A DNA stretch of 64,000 bases, from positions 19,332,850 through 19,396,849 of the forward strand of contig NC_133652.1 in NCBI RefSeq assembly GCF_009905375.1, given 5' to 3'. A model generated the notes under the pieces. It was given only the letters and a program-made list of their open reading frames with translations, ran no database searches and was not told the DNA's origin. Both the position numbers and the translations under genes were made by a program. Positions 1 to 11,910 of this stretch are shown piece after piece. Each line of letters opens with the position of its first letter. Position 1 is the stretch's first letter. This DNA comes from Apium graveolens. Taxonomy: Eukaryota; Streptophyta; Magnoliopsida; Apiales; Apiaceae.

Positions 1-1658
1 TACTGATTCTCTTAAGTCGCTCGAGTACCCTCGGCTCCACCATTTTTAATAAATTAACCATTACGAGTTTTAAGACGATTCTTTCGCGAGTGTCTTACCA
101 ACTGCCTAATACACTTTACATAATTGTTTCATACTCCAATTAGTCCTTTTTGGTCTTTAACCTATGTTTCAAAGTAAGGCGAGGGGTAATGATTCGTTCG
201 CGAAACGTCGTTACTTAAAACGGCCGTTTCTCCTAAACCGTACATCAGAATCAAACGAACTACATATCAAAACGAAGCTCATAAAATGAACTATCTAATC
301 ATGGCAATGGTCAAAACCTAGTAGTGAGTTCACGGGTCCTAATGTTAAGAACAAAAACAGACTAAAGTAAATCGGACATTACGACGGCTATGTTTACGCG
401 ATTACCCAAATTTAAACCACTCTAAATCAACCCACAATCAATCCACAATCACAACCCAATCAAAATTCCATCCATAACTCACCATAACAGCCCCAACAAC
501 TCCATATTATCAATTTATACTATTCTTAAACTTGAATTTAAACTACACTTAAGTTCATTAATCAACAATCCAAGAACTACCACTCCAAAAACTTCACAAA
601 ATCAACTAATCTCTACATTTACAACTAGCAAGCCTCTCATGAATTATAACAACAAAACTAAACCTAATTACTCAAATAAAGTTAGGGTTTGGAGGGGTTA
701 TACCTTCCTTGGAGAGTGGAGAATCAAGTGAATAGCTTGGAATCACCCTTAAAGTCCTTATCCAAGCTTAATCTAAACAAAACTTCAAGAACAAAAAATT
801 TAGTTCTTGAAAAACACTATTCACCATCTTCTTCTATGATTTTTAGGAAGAGATTGTGAATGATTTAGGAGCTCAAACTTATAGGATATCCATAACTATG
901 CATAAGGAGTCTTAGATAATTACCTTGTAATTTAACAAAGCTTGGAACTAGGTTTTTGATTTTTCTTTCTTTGGAAAAGAAGAAAAGCCGAGAGCTTGAT
1001 GAAGAATGGGGAGAAAATTTTGTGTTTTTGGTGAAAATGAATTGTTGGCTTGGTTGGTTGACATTTTGATTTGTTTTGTTACCTTTTTACCATGGTAATT
1101 TTTGTGTGGTTCTAATTCAACCAACAACACACTTGCTTGGTCATGCTTATGTCACCATGTGATGTCACCCTCCCTCCTTTGTCCTCTTCTCATTGGTTTG
1201 ATGACATCATCCCCATTAATCTCTTTGATTAGCTTTTAATTATTTGGCTAATGACCGCTGATCTGTTATACGGTTCGCTTAACTTTCATTTTCGTTTATC
1301 GTTTGAGGGATCATACCCGGGATCTTATTACTTGGGTTCCCTTAACCTTTCTCAATACATTATATTCCTTTTATGATCCTCTCTTATAATCCTTGAATTT
1401 AAATCTTTTTTATCATGTTACCTTATACTCAATTCTTTCGTTATCTGGTGGATTTTCGGGAAAAATCAAAGTGTTCGGATTTGGATTTTGACGATCTTTA
1501 CATACACTTATATATCATATAGAGTACCAATAAAATCTCAGAATATCTATAAAAGAACCCCTACATAGTGTAGCATGAACAGTTTTCTTATTCAGCAATA
1601 TCAGCAAACATACTATTCATAAGGGTTATAAAAAGTTCAAAATTTTGGGGTTATTACA
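1..1658 (-). mobile_element. 3' LTR of Ty3/gypsy element 1, cut by window start
   Basis: This stretch is repeated almost base for base at 9890-11546. By eye I count roughly 30 differences over 1.66 kb, so about 98% identity. It ends in ...TTATTACA at 1658, followed at once by a pyrimidine tract that is the polypurine tract on the minus strand. That makes it the left-hand, 3' LTR of a minus-strand element. On the minus strand the LTR begins TGTAATAACCCC. About 2.5 kb of it lies to the left of the window. Confidence 0.9.
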
Positions 1659-1671
1659 GTCTCCCCTCCTT
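1659..1671 (-). other. Polypurine tract of gypsy element 1
   Basis: Minus strand reads AAGGAGGGGAGAC directly before the LTR start TGTAATAACC. Upstream on the minus strand is GGACGGAATCC, a string commonly seen just before the PPT of plant Ty3/gypsy elements and also present in gypsy element 2 (near 18310). It sets the element's orientation and internal boundary. Confidence 0.8.
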
Positions 1672-1689
1672 AAAAGGATTCCGTCCCGG

Positions 1690-2430
1690 AATCAGATAGA
1701 AAATGAGTAGGGATACTTTCTTAGAATTGCACTTTCTAACTCTTACATAATTTTCCCACATTGTGGTTCTACCATCAAACTCTGACTAGTTTGATAACTC
1801 TTCTCCTAAGCATTTGTCCATTTTTGATCTATAACCCTTCCTGGTTGCTCCATGTAGGTTAAGTCTGGTTGCATGTCTATGCGCTCATATGCCCCTATTT
1901 ATCTGGAATCCGAATTACACTTCCTTAACATTGATACGTGGAACACGTTATGAACTTGCTACATGTTCGGGGGTAGGGCTAGCTCATATGCTAACTTCCC
2001 AATACGTCTTTATACCTCAAAGGGTCTAGCAATTCGTGGGCTTAGCTTTCCTTTCTTTCCGAACCTCATCCATCCTTTCCAAGGGATACCTATAACATTA
2101 CTAGGTCCCCTATTTCATACTCTTTATCCTTTCGAGTCAAATCAGCATACCTCTTATGTCCATCTTGGGCTACTCCCAGCCGTCCTCTGATTAGATCTAT
2201 TATATTCTTGGTCCTTTGGACCACTGCTGGTCCGAGCATCTTGCGCTCTACAACTTCATCCTAACATAAGGGAGATTGACATTGTCTTCCCTCAAAGATC
2301 TCATAAGACGACATCTCGATACCTGACATATGATCTATTATCATGAGAAAACTCAATCCGCGTTAAGTGATCATTCCAACTTCTTTCAAGTCTATTGCAC
2401 AGACTCTCATTATAGTTTTTAGCATTAGAG
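1690..2430 (-). pseudogene. Decayed integrase C-terminal region, gypsy element 1
   Basis: Minus-strand translation, switching frames several times and passing stops, gives the familiar C-terminal part of a Ty3/gypsy integrase. In order it has a WNDHL-like segment, a segment matching the spacing of 'R..SPLCWDEVVER', the PWKG..RFGKKGKLSPR region, a degraded GPF motif (here ARPFEV), KLAYELALP and the VHNVFHVSML motif. The same blocks are seen in gypsy element 2 at 18463-19248. Stops and frameshifts rule out function. Confidence 0.75.
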
Positions 2431-5400
2431 CTTTTGTTTCTCAATACCCATTCTTTTCCAGTTCGTAATCGCTACTACCTTCCGTTCCTAATATTATACT
2501 GGTTATACTTTTGCTCGTTAGCGTTCTATAACCTTTTAATAACCACGTCCACCTTAGTATCACGAATGTGTTTCCATTCTGAATACCACCATAACTTTAC
2601 TACTCCTTTTTCAGCTGTTTCTATTTTCCAAAATTTGATCAATCATATAGAAGTAAAGGAATTTGTTGAGAGATCACTATGATCATGAACACTTGTTACA
2701 TTGCATAGTTAGTACAGAAGGTGGTCAGCCTTTAGTACTTGACAAGCAATTAAACAATAGATGGTATCCTACTCGACTTCTATCACACAGATAGATAGTC
2801 ATTCGGAAATACCTCCCCTTCTGGAAGGGTTGTTCTTCTCAGCTTATACAAAATGAAAAGGAGAGAAAAGAATGAATTAAAGAGAATTGTATATATATAA
2901 ATTATGCTGCCACAAAATATCTGGCTTGGAATTTACCTCTGAACTATAGAGGTTTGTCATAGGAGAACAAAACATATACGTATATATATATATCAACATC
3001 AGGTATTCGCTATTCCGTTCATCATTCTATGGACCCATGCTCTTCCTCGAGCTTATACACAATCACCTTTGAAACTCCCTCGATATCGAAACTCGAATCT
3101 GGGACCTCATTCTAGACATCATCGTTACTAGAATTTTATGCTTGCACTGCAACCTTCCTCGTATAGTAATATGACTCTCTATTGATAGAAGGAATAAATA
3201 TTTAATAGGTAAATAATCGACCTAGTTTTTCTATCATAGATAACTTATACGTCAACACGACCCCATTAGTGGTACTCAATCTCAACATCCATTCCAATAC
3301 AACTCTCACGGTTGTAATCGACTCATTACTCGCAGAATCATTGCTGCATTACTATGGTCCACCACTGACCTACTGTCGTCATTCACTTTCCATGAAATCT
3401 TAATATCTAACCATACGGAGTCCATACATGTCGTATAGAATTCTTCTAAGGAGTTAACATAATCACCATTCATAATTCATGAAGAACATTCCAAATTCTC
3501 ACGTACTTTCATGACATGAAGCAGATGAAATTGCAGAAGAGTTTCAATCAAAGCAACGATAGCAGGTTAATACCATTCTTAATCATATGCCTTAAATAGA
3601 AGACTTAACTCAAAGGTTCGTCTAGTCCTTTTTGAAACATGGTCCTGGCTTATCTCAAGATAGTACCTTCTGAGATAGATAGCCCGCTCATGGCGATTAC
3701 ACGAATTAAACCTTTACCAACTACTATTACGGTTGGGTATTGCACAGTCATCAGAAGGAATTTCAATCTTCCAAACCATAATACAACCTTCACAGCTTTA
3801 ACCATCATCACTGTATTCTTTTGGCACAAGCGCCTATAATTATCTTCTTATACTTAAAGTGTCGGCCACCTCTTTGGCCCTTCCTGATAGTAATATTTCC
3901 TTACAATCAATGTCATTTTAACACCTTCACTAAATTTTCTACCTCATTTCCAATCACTGCTTGAGTGAAGATATTTTCCTTAAAATCTGATGAGTAAAAA
4001 GTATCACCATTTTCCCATAAGTTATTGCCTCAGTATTTAGAGGTTAATCATTGTCACGACTGACTCTCGATCATACTTAGGACATCTTTTATCTTAGGTC
4101 CTAATTGCCCTGAACAATTTCGATCTTTAATGGTTCGATCCATACTTTCTCGTGGTTTAACACATGCCCCACTTGGCATTATTATAATTACGTTACATTT
4201 CCTTTATCAAAATTTCTATTCTTGAGAACTTTGAATATTACCTTTCTCCTTGTAAAACCTCTAAGGTTATCCTTGAATCGTTCCTCCTGTATTCCCTAGA
4301 TACAGGGCATATCAAGATACCATTTATTAATACTAGAATCATTGTCTATATACTTCTGAAAAATTTCTCCACAGATCCTCAAAGGTTGTTGTTACCTTAA
4401 TCCTTTCCAATTTATACTGTCAAAACTCATACTATCCTTATTAAGGGTGAAATGCCAACCTTTATGCATTCCCCTAGGATTCATTTTAAGTTACCGATGT
4501 TTTATCCTTAATTCCACCTTTAAAAAGGTACATGCATCCTTCCATGGATAAATCAAGTCATATATTCCTGATAAGGGTGTCTTATTCAATTATTTACACC
4601 TCGATAGTATATGCCTAATTTCACAATAACATCTGTATTCAAAATAAGGTCAAACAATATGGCCTCCAAAAGATAACAACGGTTATCCGCTTTTCTTGCC
4701 TAATTTGGTAATGATAACAAGGATGTTCTGGAAGATATTGGTCGTGTTCAACGTGAACTTCTTCTTAATAATTCCTCATTTACTTTTGTTGTTTATCTCA
4801 ACAGTCTTCTCAATGTTGGGATATCTTTCATACCGGACGTCTCCCTTTCTGGGTATCATGCCACCAGTCTTACACTTCACATTCTTGAAGGTCACCTCCT
4901 TCATCCAATTTTCCTAATTTCTTACTTCCTTGTCACCTCAGTCTATCCGCGTCTCATTATTTATCCTTCGAACTATCTCAAGGTTTCCTCGAATCCTCCC
5001 AACTTACAGGGGATAAAATATATGTATCTCTTATGCCTTCAACCATCAATTTAACTCATGGTGAATCACCCTCATCCTGACGATTACATACTTTTCTATT
5101 TCTATTACTATGATTCTTTAGGGTTTCCTCATACCCAACTCCCTTATCATTCCTCAAACTCTATTGCCTTTATATTCCTTTCCACTTCGGTTTCTTTTTA
5201 TTTTCCTTTCTCTTACAATCATTTCATGAACCCACTAATTATTTACTGCAAACATCACGTCGTTCTGGGATTCTTGTCCTCCGAACAAATTTTTACAACT
5301 TTTACAATCTTAGATTCATAATTCATCATATTCTTCCGCCTTTGTTCTGGCTCTTAAAGCCTTTACACTATCTCCCTAACCTTGGGATTTACTTTCTCGA

Positions 5401-5459
5401 AAACAATTGACTGAACTTTAATCAGTTTATCATAACCTCTTGCTCCGTGCCTTTCTTGG
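2431..5459 (-). other. Unresolved decayed pol interior, gypsy element 1
   Basis: By position this should carry protease, reverse transcriptase, RNase H and the integrase core on the minus strand. I could not find intact catalytic motifs, and no open frame exceeds about 90 codons in any sensible orientation. Base composition is pyrimidine-rich on the plus strand like the flanking gag and integrase relics, so it is most likely heavily mutated pol. A short (TA)n tract lies at about 2980-2992. No host gene is visible. Confidence 0.5.
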
Positions 5460-5690
5460 TCTTTCACCAGTGGGTGGTCTCTCTCTTAGGAGGGTAAGTG
5501 ACGGAAACAGTCTTTTATGATTCGTCAATCATTTAGAATCTCAAATGATTCCTGTATTTCCTTTAGCCAGGCTCTTTCCTCGACTGGGTCAGCTATTTCC
5601 TTGGAACTCTGAGAGCTTAGCGACTTAAAGGTCCTGAAAGAATTTCACACCACATTGTTTCCTCAAGGTGGTGGTTAGGGGTAAAAGTAT
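5460..5690 (-). pseudogene. Decayed gag (Retrotrans_gag-type) fragment, gypsy element 1
   Basis: The minus strand gives a run of about 30 residues around DPVEERAWLKEIQESFEIL. This matches the layout of the plant Ty3/gypsy gag domain (a D-P-x-x-A/E-x-x-W-L segment, then a helix and a poorly conserved T/V-YLL-x-G-x-A-x-W-W segment). It is followed by a stop and further damaged sequence. It sits 5' of the integrase relic and 3' of the 252-aa ORF on the minus strand, the expected position for gag. Confidence 0.6.
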
Positions 5691-6344
5691 AAGTTTTGTT
5701 TTAGGCAGGTCCATGGATTGCCTAATAGGAGTACCATCCTGGTTCTTCCTATCTTGCTCGACTTCTGTTTTCTCAGTCTAAATACTTCTTCCTTCTCCCC
5801 ATAATTGGGGTCATCTTTTAATTTAAAATCCTCATTTTCCACTTCATTATATTCTGGGTTCCTTATATCTTAATTAACCTCCCTGATTATCACATTCAAG
5901 GTTTGCCCCTAATCTTATTCCTCATGGGGGCATAATGCTTGGAAAATTTTTGAGAATCTCTGGATATTTGTCTTATTTACTTTGCTTAAGTCTTTCCCTC
6001 GTTCCGTCCTTGCATGATTGCATATTATGAATTCTCAAGTTCTATAAACTTCATGACACTCTCTTAAGTGTTAATGGTGTAATTAACAATATGAACTTAT
6101 CACAAACAAACTGATCTGAACTGAAATTAACGAATATATACATAACCATTTGTTCGAGGGTACAACAACTGAACACATTAAAGAGAATTACATCATTTGA
6201 TCTTATCGCTTCTATCCCAAAAGTACTACCATAGATAATCATCTAGTCATTAAAACTAATCATTCATAACTTAGGCTAATCCTCCAAAAGCGGTGCTACA
6301 TGAAACCCTTGTCTAATCGCTCTGGCTCTGCACACTACCATGGA

Positions 6345-7103
6345 TCAAGAAATGCGGGCACGCACGACATCCCTAACCTGCTCCATCACAGAGGTGATGA
6401 GGTCTAAGATAGTTGCAAGTAGAGCTGGATCAATCTGACCCTCAAGATGGCCTCTAGCTGTAACACGGGTGGTAGCCTCAATCCTTTCAATGCTATGAGC
6501 TAATCCTGTCGGAAGTACCCCGCCCTCAATCCTTGGTGCAGTAAGTCGATCCAACAGATCACTCCTAACATTATGAGCCTCAGACAGGTAATAATCGGCG
6601 ATAAGAGAAGCCTGAGTGGTTGCATCTAGCAGTCCATGGGGTGCAGGTGGTGCAGGCCCAGGGGATCCAAATGGATAACCAAGCACGATATCAGGTGACA
6701 ATGGTGCAGGAGATAAAGGTGGCATTTCCTCAGTAGGTGCTGGGCTCTGTACAGGGGAGGGAACAGGAATTGGTGGAACCTCATGGATGTCTTCAGGAAC
6801 CTCGGGAAGAGGGTCTGATACTGGTATAATTGGTGCCGTGGAAGGCCCCACTCCTTCTGCCCTCATTAACCTTTGTGCCCTTGGTAACTCTTCATCCTCC
6901 AGTGCCACCCTCGCGGCCATTCTTGCTCTGGTAGTCGCCCTGACTACGGTCATCAATTCCTCAGCGGTCCTCTCTTCATTCTCGTCAGGATCCTCCACGA
7001 GATCCTCCTCGGCAACAATCCCTTCTGGGATAACATCCTCAACCACAACATTCTCAATATGAATCTCATCCGGTCCCTCGTTAGGGTACTCTATCAGATT
7101 CAC
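6345..7103 (-). CDS. Intact 252-aa acidic, proline-rich ORF next to the PBS of gypsy element 1
   Basis: This is an uninterrupted minus-strand ORF whose start lies about 245 bp downstream of the primer-binding site, so it is the first ORF of the element. The N-terminal third is strongly acidic (many E/D, with DPDENEER). A middle stretch (about residues 85-155) is rich in proline, serine and threonine. The C-terminal part is predicted mostly helical and ends RDVVRARIS. I see no zinc knuckle, protease or membrane segment. Recognisable gag homology begins further downstream (5460-5690), so this may be an N-terminal gag extension or a separate ORF. It is notable for being open while the rest of the element is wrecked. 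No function assigned. Confidence 0.55.
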   Translation of the reverse strand: MNLIEYPNEGPDEIHIENVVVEDVIPEGIVAEEDLVEDPDENEERTAEELMTVVRATTRARMAARVALEDEELPRAQRLMRAEGVGPSTAPIIPVSDPLPEVPEDIHEVPPIPVPSPVQSPAPTEEMPPLSPAPLSPDIVLGYPFGSPGPAPPAPHGLLDATTQASLIADYYLSEAHNVRSDLLDRLTAPRIEGGVLPTGLAHSIERIEATTRVTARGHLEGQIDPALLATILDLITSVMEQVRDVVRARIS

Positions 7104-7348
7104 AATTTGATCTCCAACATGTAATAAAACATCCTCATGCTGATGCTCCTGAACCTCAGGGTTCGGTGCCCTGCTGCCCTATACGAGAACGAACTATGTT
7201 ACTATCATAATATTTATAAGGGTTCCCGTAAGGGTTTTAACTGTCAGTACTACGTTAAGTAGTCCGACCATGAACTTGGCAAGAGTTCTTATTATCTGAG
7301 TGAACTTATTATCTTAACGTCACATCATCTCTGAGGTTTATAACGCTT
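7104..7348 (-). other. Untranslated leader of gypsy element 1
   Basis: Sequence between the primer-binding site and the first ORF on the minus strand. No other feature seen. Confidence 0.5.
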
Positions 7349-7361
7349 GGCTCTGATACCA
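7349..7361 (-). other. Primer-binding site (initiator tRNA-Met), gypsy element 1
   Basis: Minus strand reads TGGTATCAGAGCC, the standard complement to the 3' end of plant initiator tRNA-Met. It is four bases inside the LTR edge at 7366. This fixes the element as minus-strand, with its 5' LTR on the right. Confidence 0.92.
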
Positions 7362-7365
7362 TTTC

Positions 7366-10300
7366 TGTAACACCCCCAAATCCGGGGTCGGGGATTCGGG
7401 TTGTCACGAGTTCCATTTCCCTTATCAATACTTAATCTTAACAGTCAACCAACTACTGAGTACTGTGACCCCACAATATACACACACACACCACAAGTTA
7501 TAGTCTCATAGATGAATACAAAAAATAACACAAGTCATTTTATTCCACAATTATAAACCGTTACACCTTAAAAGGGTTTCTGAATAAATCTACATTTCTT
7601 TGCCATTATTACAATTCGTATAGATACATAAGTCTGGTACATCAGAAGTTGAAAGTCTAGCCTATTGGTAATTTCTACCTCAGCTACAGCGACATCAACG
7701 CCTATAGGAAACTGCGGAACATTTCCTATCCACTCGCGAATTGGGAGCTTGGTCCTGTTCATCTTGTCTATCTGATGTTGTGTGATGAAAGAAGAAAGCA
7801 AGGGTGAGCAACAAGCCCACCAAAATAATATGTATAATGATTAACAATATATGAGCATTTTCATAGTACTCATGAAAGTCTTGGTCAAAAAGAAGTGAAC
7901 CAAGTTTGTTATCTTTACGCGACCAAGTCGCAAAATATTCAGTATATATATACATATATACTTTTCACAATCTTTGAAATCCTCTGACATGTATAATATA
8001 CACAGAGTTCCAGTTTACAACTGTATAAAAATATCGTTGCAAGGTGATCTCGTATATCTAACCTTGTCTCAACGTTTTTTTTTTAAATCTTTGACATGCA
8101 CAAGATAATCATTTACTATATATAAGTTTAAAAGATGAAGTTACAAGATACTCCAATATACTTATATCTTTTCCGAATACTACTTGAACTACCACCGTTC
8201 AAGTTATAATTAGTTCATCACATATATGAAGCTACAAGGCATAACTTGTATAAAATCAATCTTTGAAATATCATTCAAAAGAAATGAAGTTACGAGATAC
8301 TTCATTCAATGGAAACACCATTTTGAAAACTCGACCCTGCCAACACTCAACAATCGCCCAGCCGTAGCCTTTCTATCGAAGTGCTCTGGGTAGTGTTGCA
8401 GAAATATCCAATTGGATGATGAACTCATTACGGGAGTTTGTCGCGCCAGGAAGACCACTTACGATGATCAGTCGCAGTAGTACAACCCCACCATTTTCTA
8501 CATGTAGAGGAGAACCTGTCGGATTTACTTGTCAACCGAACACTGGACTCCTAAGAAATGTACCGTCTTGCGGAACTTCCAGGCCATTTGGGCCAATATA
8601 ATAAGGCTGGGCCGGCGCCACTCGACCACTTACGCCACTCCTAGTTCAGATGAAATCCATGACTCTGAAACGTAAAGCTCGTTCCCCTTTTCCCCAAGTA
8701 GAAACTTGTTGATACGACTCCACCAAAAAGACGTATCTAGTTGGAAAGGAGAACTCACCGATATTTCCCAGGCGATGCCTGTTAATGGATTAACTTGTTC
8801 CAAGAATTTTACTTCCCGAGTGTTGGGTAAGTAATCAAAAATTCTTTTATCAAAATAGCAACCTTGTTGCGAATATACAATACACCACAGAGCCGGATCC
8901 CTCAGGTTTTGAGCGAGTATTTAAATCCCCTTCGAAAGGAGGATCTTAAATATAAAAATGAGTTTTTGGGATCCGCTCTAACTTTTAAAATCATTTTGAA
9001 GACTCGCAAAACATTTTTAAGAATGTTTGGAGTGATACTGATTTAATAAAATAAATCGGTCCCAATATATTAGAAAATATCTGAATATTATTATTTAAAT
9101 AATATTCTCATAAAGAATAATCTTTATAAAAATAATTGAAGTAGAAGTTTTAAAACTTATGCTTGAAATAAATATTAAATAACTAAAGATATATTTATAC
9201 GAAAGTACTATCTTTATTTGAATAATCAAAAGCGAGTTTGATTATCGATACATTATTCCTTAATAAAATAAAGAATAATAATTAGTAATTAGTCGGAGTC
9301 ATAAGGCCTCGAATGAATATTCAAGATAATATTCATTAATAAAATAAACGGAGTCATAAGCCCTCGAATGAATATTCGAAATAATATTCATAAATAAAAT
9401 AAAGTTATCGAATAAACCTTATTCGAATAATAGTTTTGAAAACTATTCATATATATAAATATATATATATATATATTATACTCGGGAACATCGACTCCCG
9501 GTTTTAGAAAAATGTTCACTTTTGGGTCCCCTATACTAAGGGTATATGCAAATTACCGCTTATCTCTAGCATCGGTATTATCAACTGAATCAATAGATAT
9601 ATGTATCAAGAATACGAAACAGGCATGCATATATTCCATATCACATGCTACAATATATCGCAAGAATTTGCTAATTAACCATTATGCATCTATCACAAGA
9701 TAATGCATATACAAATGTATACATCACAACAACAGTATAAGGGATAGAAAACTTGCCTCAGCGACTGGGGTTATAAATGGCTTGGGACGAGTCTGGTAAC
9801 CTATAAACAACATATAAGTTGGAATTAAACCAAAGTCACTTATCAATCTATACTTTAACCAATTTAGACTCTAACGCTTGCTTTGTGCTTACTGATTCTC
9901 TTAAGTCGCTCGAGTACCCTCGGCTCCACCATTTTTAATAAATTAACCATTACGAGTTTTAAGGCGATTCTTTCGCGAGTGTCTTACCAACTGCCTAATA
10001 CACTTTACATAATTGTTTCATACTCCAATTAGCCCTTTTTGGTCTTTAACCTATGTTTCAAAGTAAGGCGAGGGGTAATGATTCGTTCGCGAAACGTCGT
10101 TACTTAAAACGGCCGTTTCTCCTAAACCGTACATCGGAATCAAACGAACTACATATCAAAACGAAGCTCATAACATGAACTATCTAATCATGGCAATGGT
10201 CAAAACCTAGCAGTGAGTTCACGGTTCCTAATGTTAAGAACAAAAACAGACTAAAGTAAATCGGACATTACGACGGCTATGTTTACGCGATTACCCAAAT

Positions 10301-11546
10301 TTAAACCACTCTAAATCAACCCACAATCAATCCACAATCACAACCCAATCAAAATTCCATCCATAACTCACCATAACAGCCCCAACAACTCCATATTATC
10401 AATTTATATTATTCTTAAACTTTAATTTAAACTACACTTAAGTTCATTAATCAACAATCCAAGAACTACCACTCCAAAAACTTCACAAAATCAACTAATC
10501 TCTACATTTACAACTAGCAAGCCTCTCATGAATTATAACAACAAAACTAAACCTAATTACTCAAATAAAGTTAGGGTTTGGAGGGGTTATACCTTCCTTG
10601 GAGAGTGGAGAATCAAGTGAATAGCTTGGAATCACCCTTAAAGTCCTTATCCAAGCTTAATCTAAACAAAACTTCAAGAACAAAAAATTTAGTTCTTGAA
10701 AAACACTATTCACCATCTTTTTCTATGATTTTTAGGAAGAGATTGTGAATGATTTAGGAGCTCAAACTTATAGGATTTCCATAACTATGCATAAGGAGTC
10801 TTAGATAATTACCTTGCAATTTAACAAAGCTTGGAACTAGGTTTTTGATTTTTCTTTCTTTGGAAAAGAAGAAAAGCCGAGAGCTTGATGAAGAATGGGG
10901 AGAAAATTTTATGTTTTGGTGAATATGAATTGTTGGCTTGGTTGGTTGACATTTTGATTTGTTTTGTTACCTTTTTACCATGGTAATTTTTGTGTGGTTC
11001 TAATTCAACCAACAACACACTTGTTTGGTCATGCTTATGTCACCATGTGATGTCACCCTCCCTCCTTTGTCCTCTTCTCATTGGTTTGATGACATCATCC
11101 CCACTAATCTCTTTGATTAGCTTTTAATTATTTGGCTAATGACCGCTGATCTGTTATACGGTTCGCTTAACTTTCGTTTTCCTTTATCGTTTGAGGGATC
11201 ATACCCGGGATCTTATTACTTGGGTTCCCTTAACCTTTCTCAATACATTATATTCCTTTTATAATCCTCTCTTACAATCCTTGAATTTAAATCCTTTTTA
11301 TCCTGTTACCTTATACTCAATTCTTTCGATATCTGGTGGATTTTCGGGAAAAATCAAAGTGTTCGGATTTGGATTCTGACGATCTTTACATACACTTATA
11401 TATCATATAGAGTACCAATAAAATCTCAGAATATCCATAAAAGAACCCCTACATAGTGTGGCATGAACAATTTTCTTATTCAGCAATATCAGCAAAAATA
11501 CTATTCATAAGGGTTACAAAAAGTTCAAAATTTTGGGGTTATTACA
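7366..11546 (-). mobile_element. 5' LTR of Ty3/gypsy element 1 (4181 bp)
   Basis: Bounded by TGTAACACCCCC at 7366 and ...GGGGTTATTACA at 11546, with the PBS just inside the left edge. The right 1657 bp match the partial LTR at 1-1658. At 4.2 kb it is long for a plant LTR, and I see no protein-coding gene inside it. It holds AT-rich tracts, including a (TA)n run at about 9450-9477 and a 55-bp tandem duplication at 9295-9404. The element has been inserted into the 3' non-coding region of copia element A. Its target duplication cannot be checked because the other end is outside the window. Confidence 0.9.
9295..9404. repeat. 55-bp direct tandem duplication inside the LTR
   Basis: Two adjacent copies, 9295-9349 and 9350-9404, both starting GGAGTCATAAG and continuing with CCTCGAATGAATATTC. 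They differ at only a few bases. Each copy contains GAATATTC, itself palindromic. Confidence 0.85.
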
Positions 11547-11910
11547 TAACCAATCAAATTATCCCAAAAAAGCCATTGAAGAATAAAATAAACTGCTAAA
11601 ATTCTGATGATTATCCATCGAAATATACTTATAGGCTGTAAGTAAATTCGACGGATAATGCCTAGAATTAACGGCTAGGACTGAGAGCAATTCGACGGAT
11701 AACGATTAGACAGTTATTCACCTCGATAAAAGTACCCAGAATAATATTTAATATTTCAACTGATGATATGAATCAATAGATATTTACTACCAACGGATAA
11801 TGGACATCCGTCGAGATATAAATTCTGACTTAGTCAAAAAGTAAATTTTTGACAAGAAATATCAGATATTGTTCTGGCTGCAGTTCAAATTGCTTAGACA
11901 TCAAAATATA
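11547..11910 (-). repeat. 3' non-coding tract of copia element A with iterated TCGACGGAT motif
   Basis: Lies between the end of copia A pol (stop at 11911-11913) and the inserted gypsy element 1. It carries at least five forms of one motif in both orientations: near 11612 (ATCCATCGA), 11648 and 11692 (TTCGACGGATAA), 11792 (CAACGGATAA) and 11806 (ATCCGTCGA). The last two form an inverted pair about 12 bp apart. Repeated palindromic motifs near the 3' end are a reported property of Sireviruses. The 3' LTR of copia A must lie beyond gypsy element 1, outside the window. Confidence 0.7.

Noticed and set aside
6787..7062. Plus-strand 91-codon serine-rich frame
   Set aside because: Shadow of the minus-strand 252-codon ORF, which has the more protein-like composition and the right position after the PBS.
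7349..7361. tRNA-like sequence next to LTR
   Set aside because: It is only the short primer-binding site; no cloverleaf can be formed around it.
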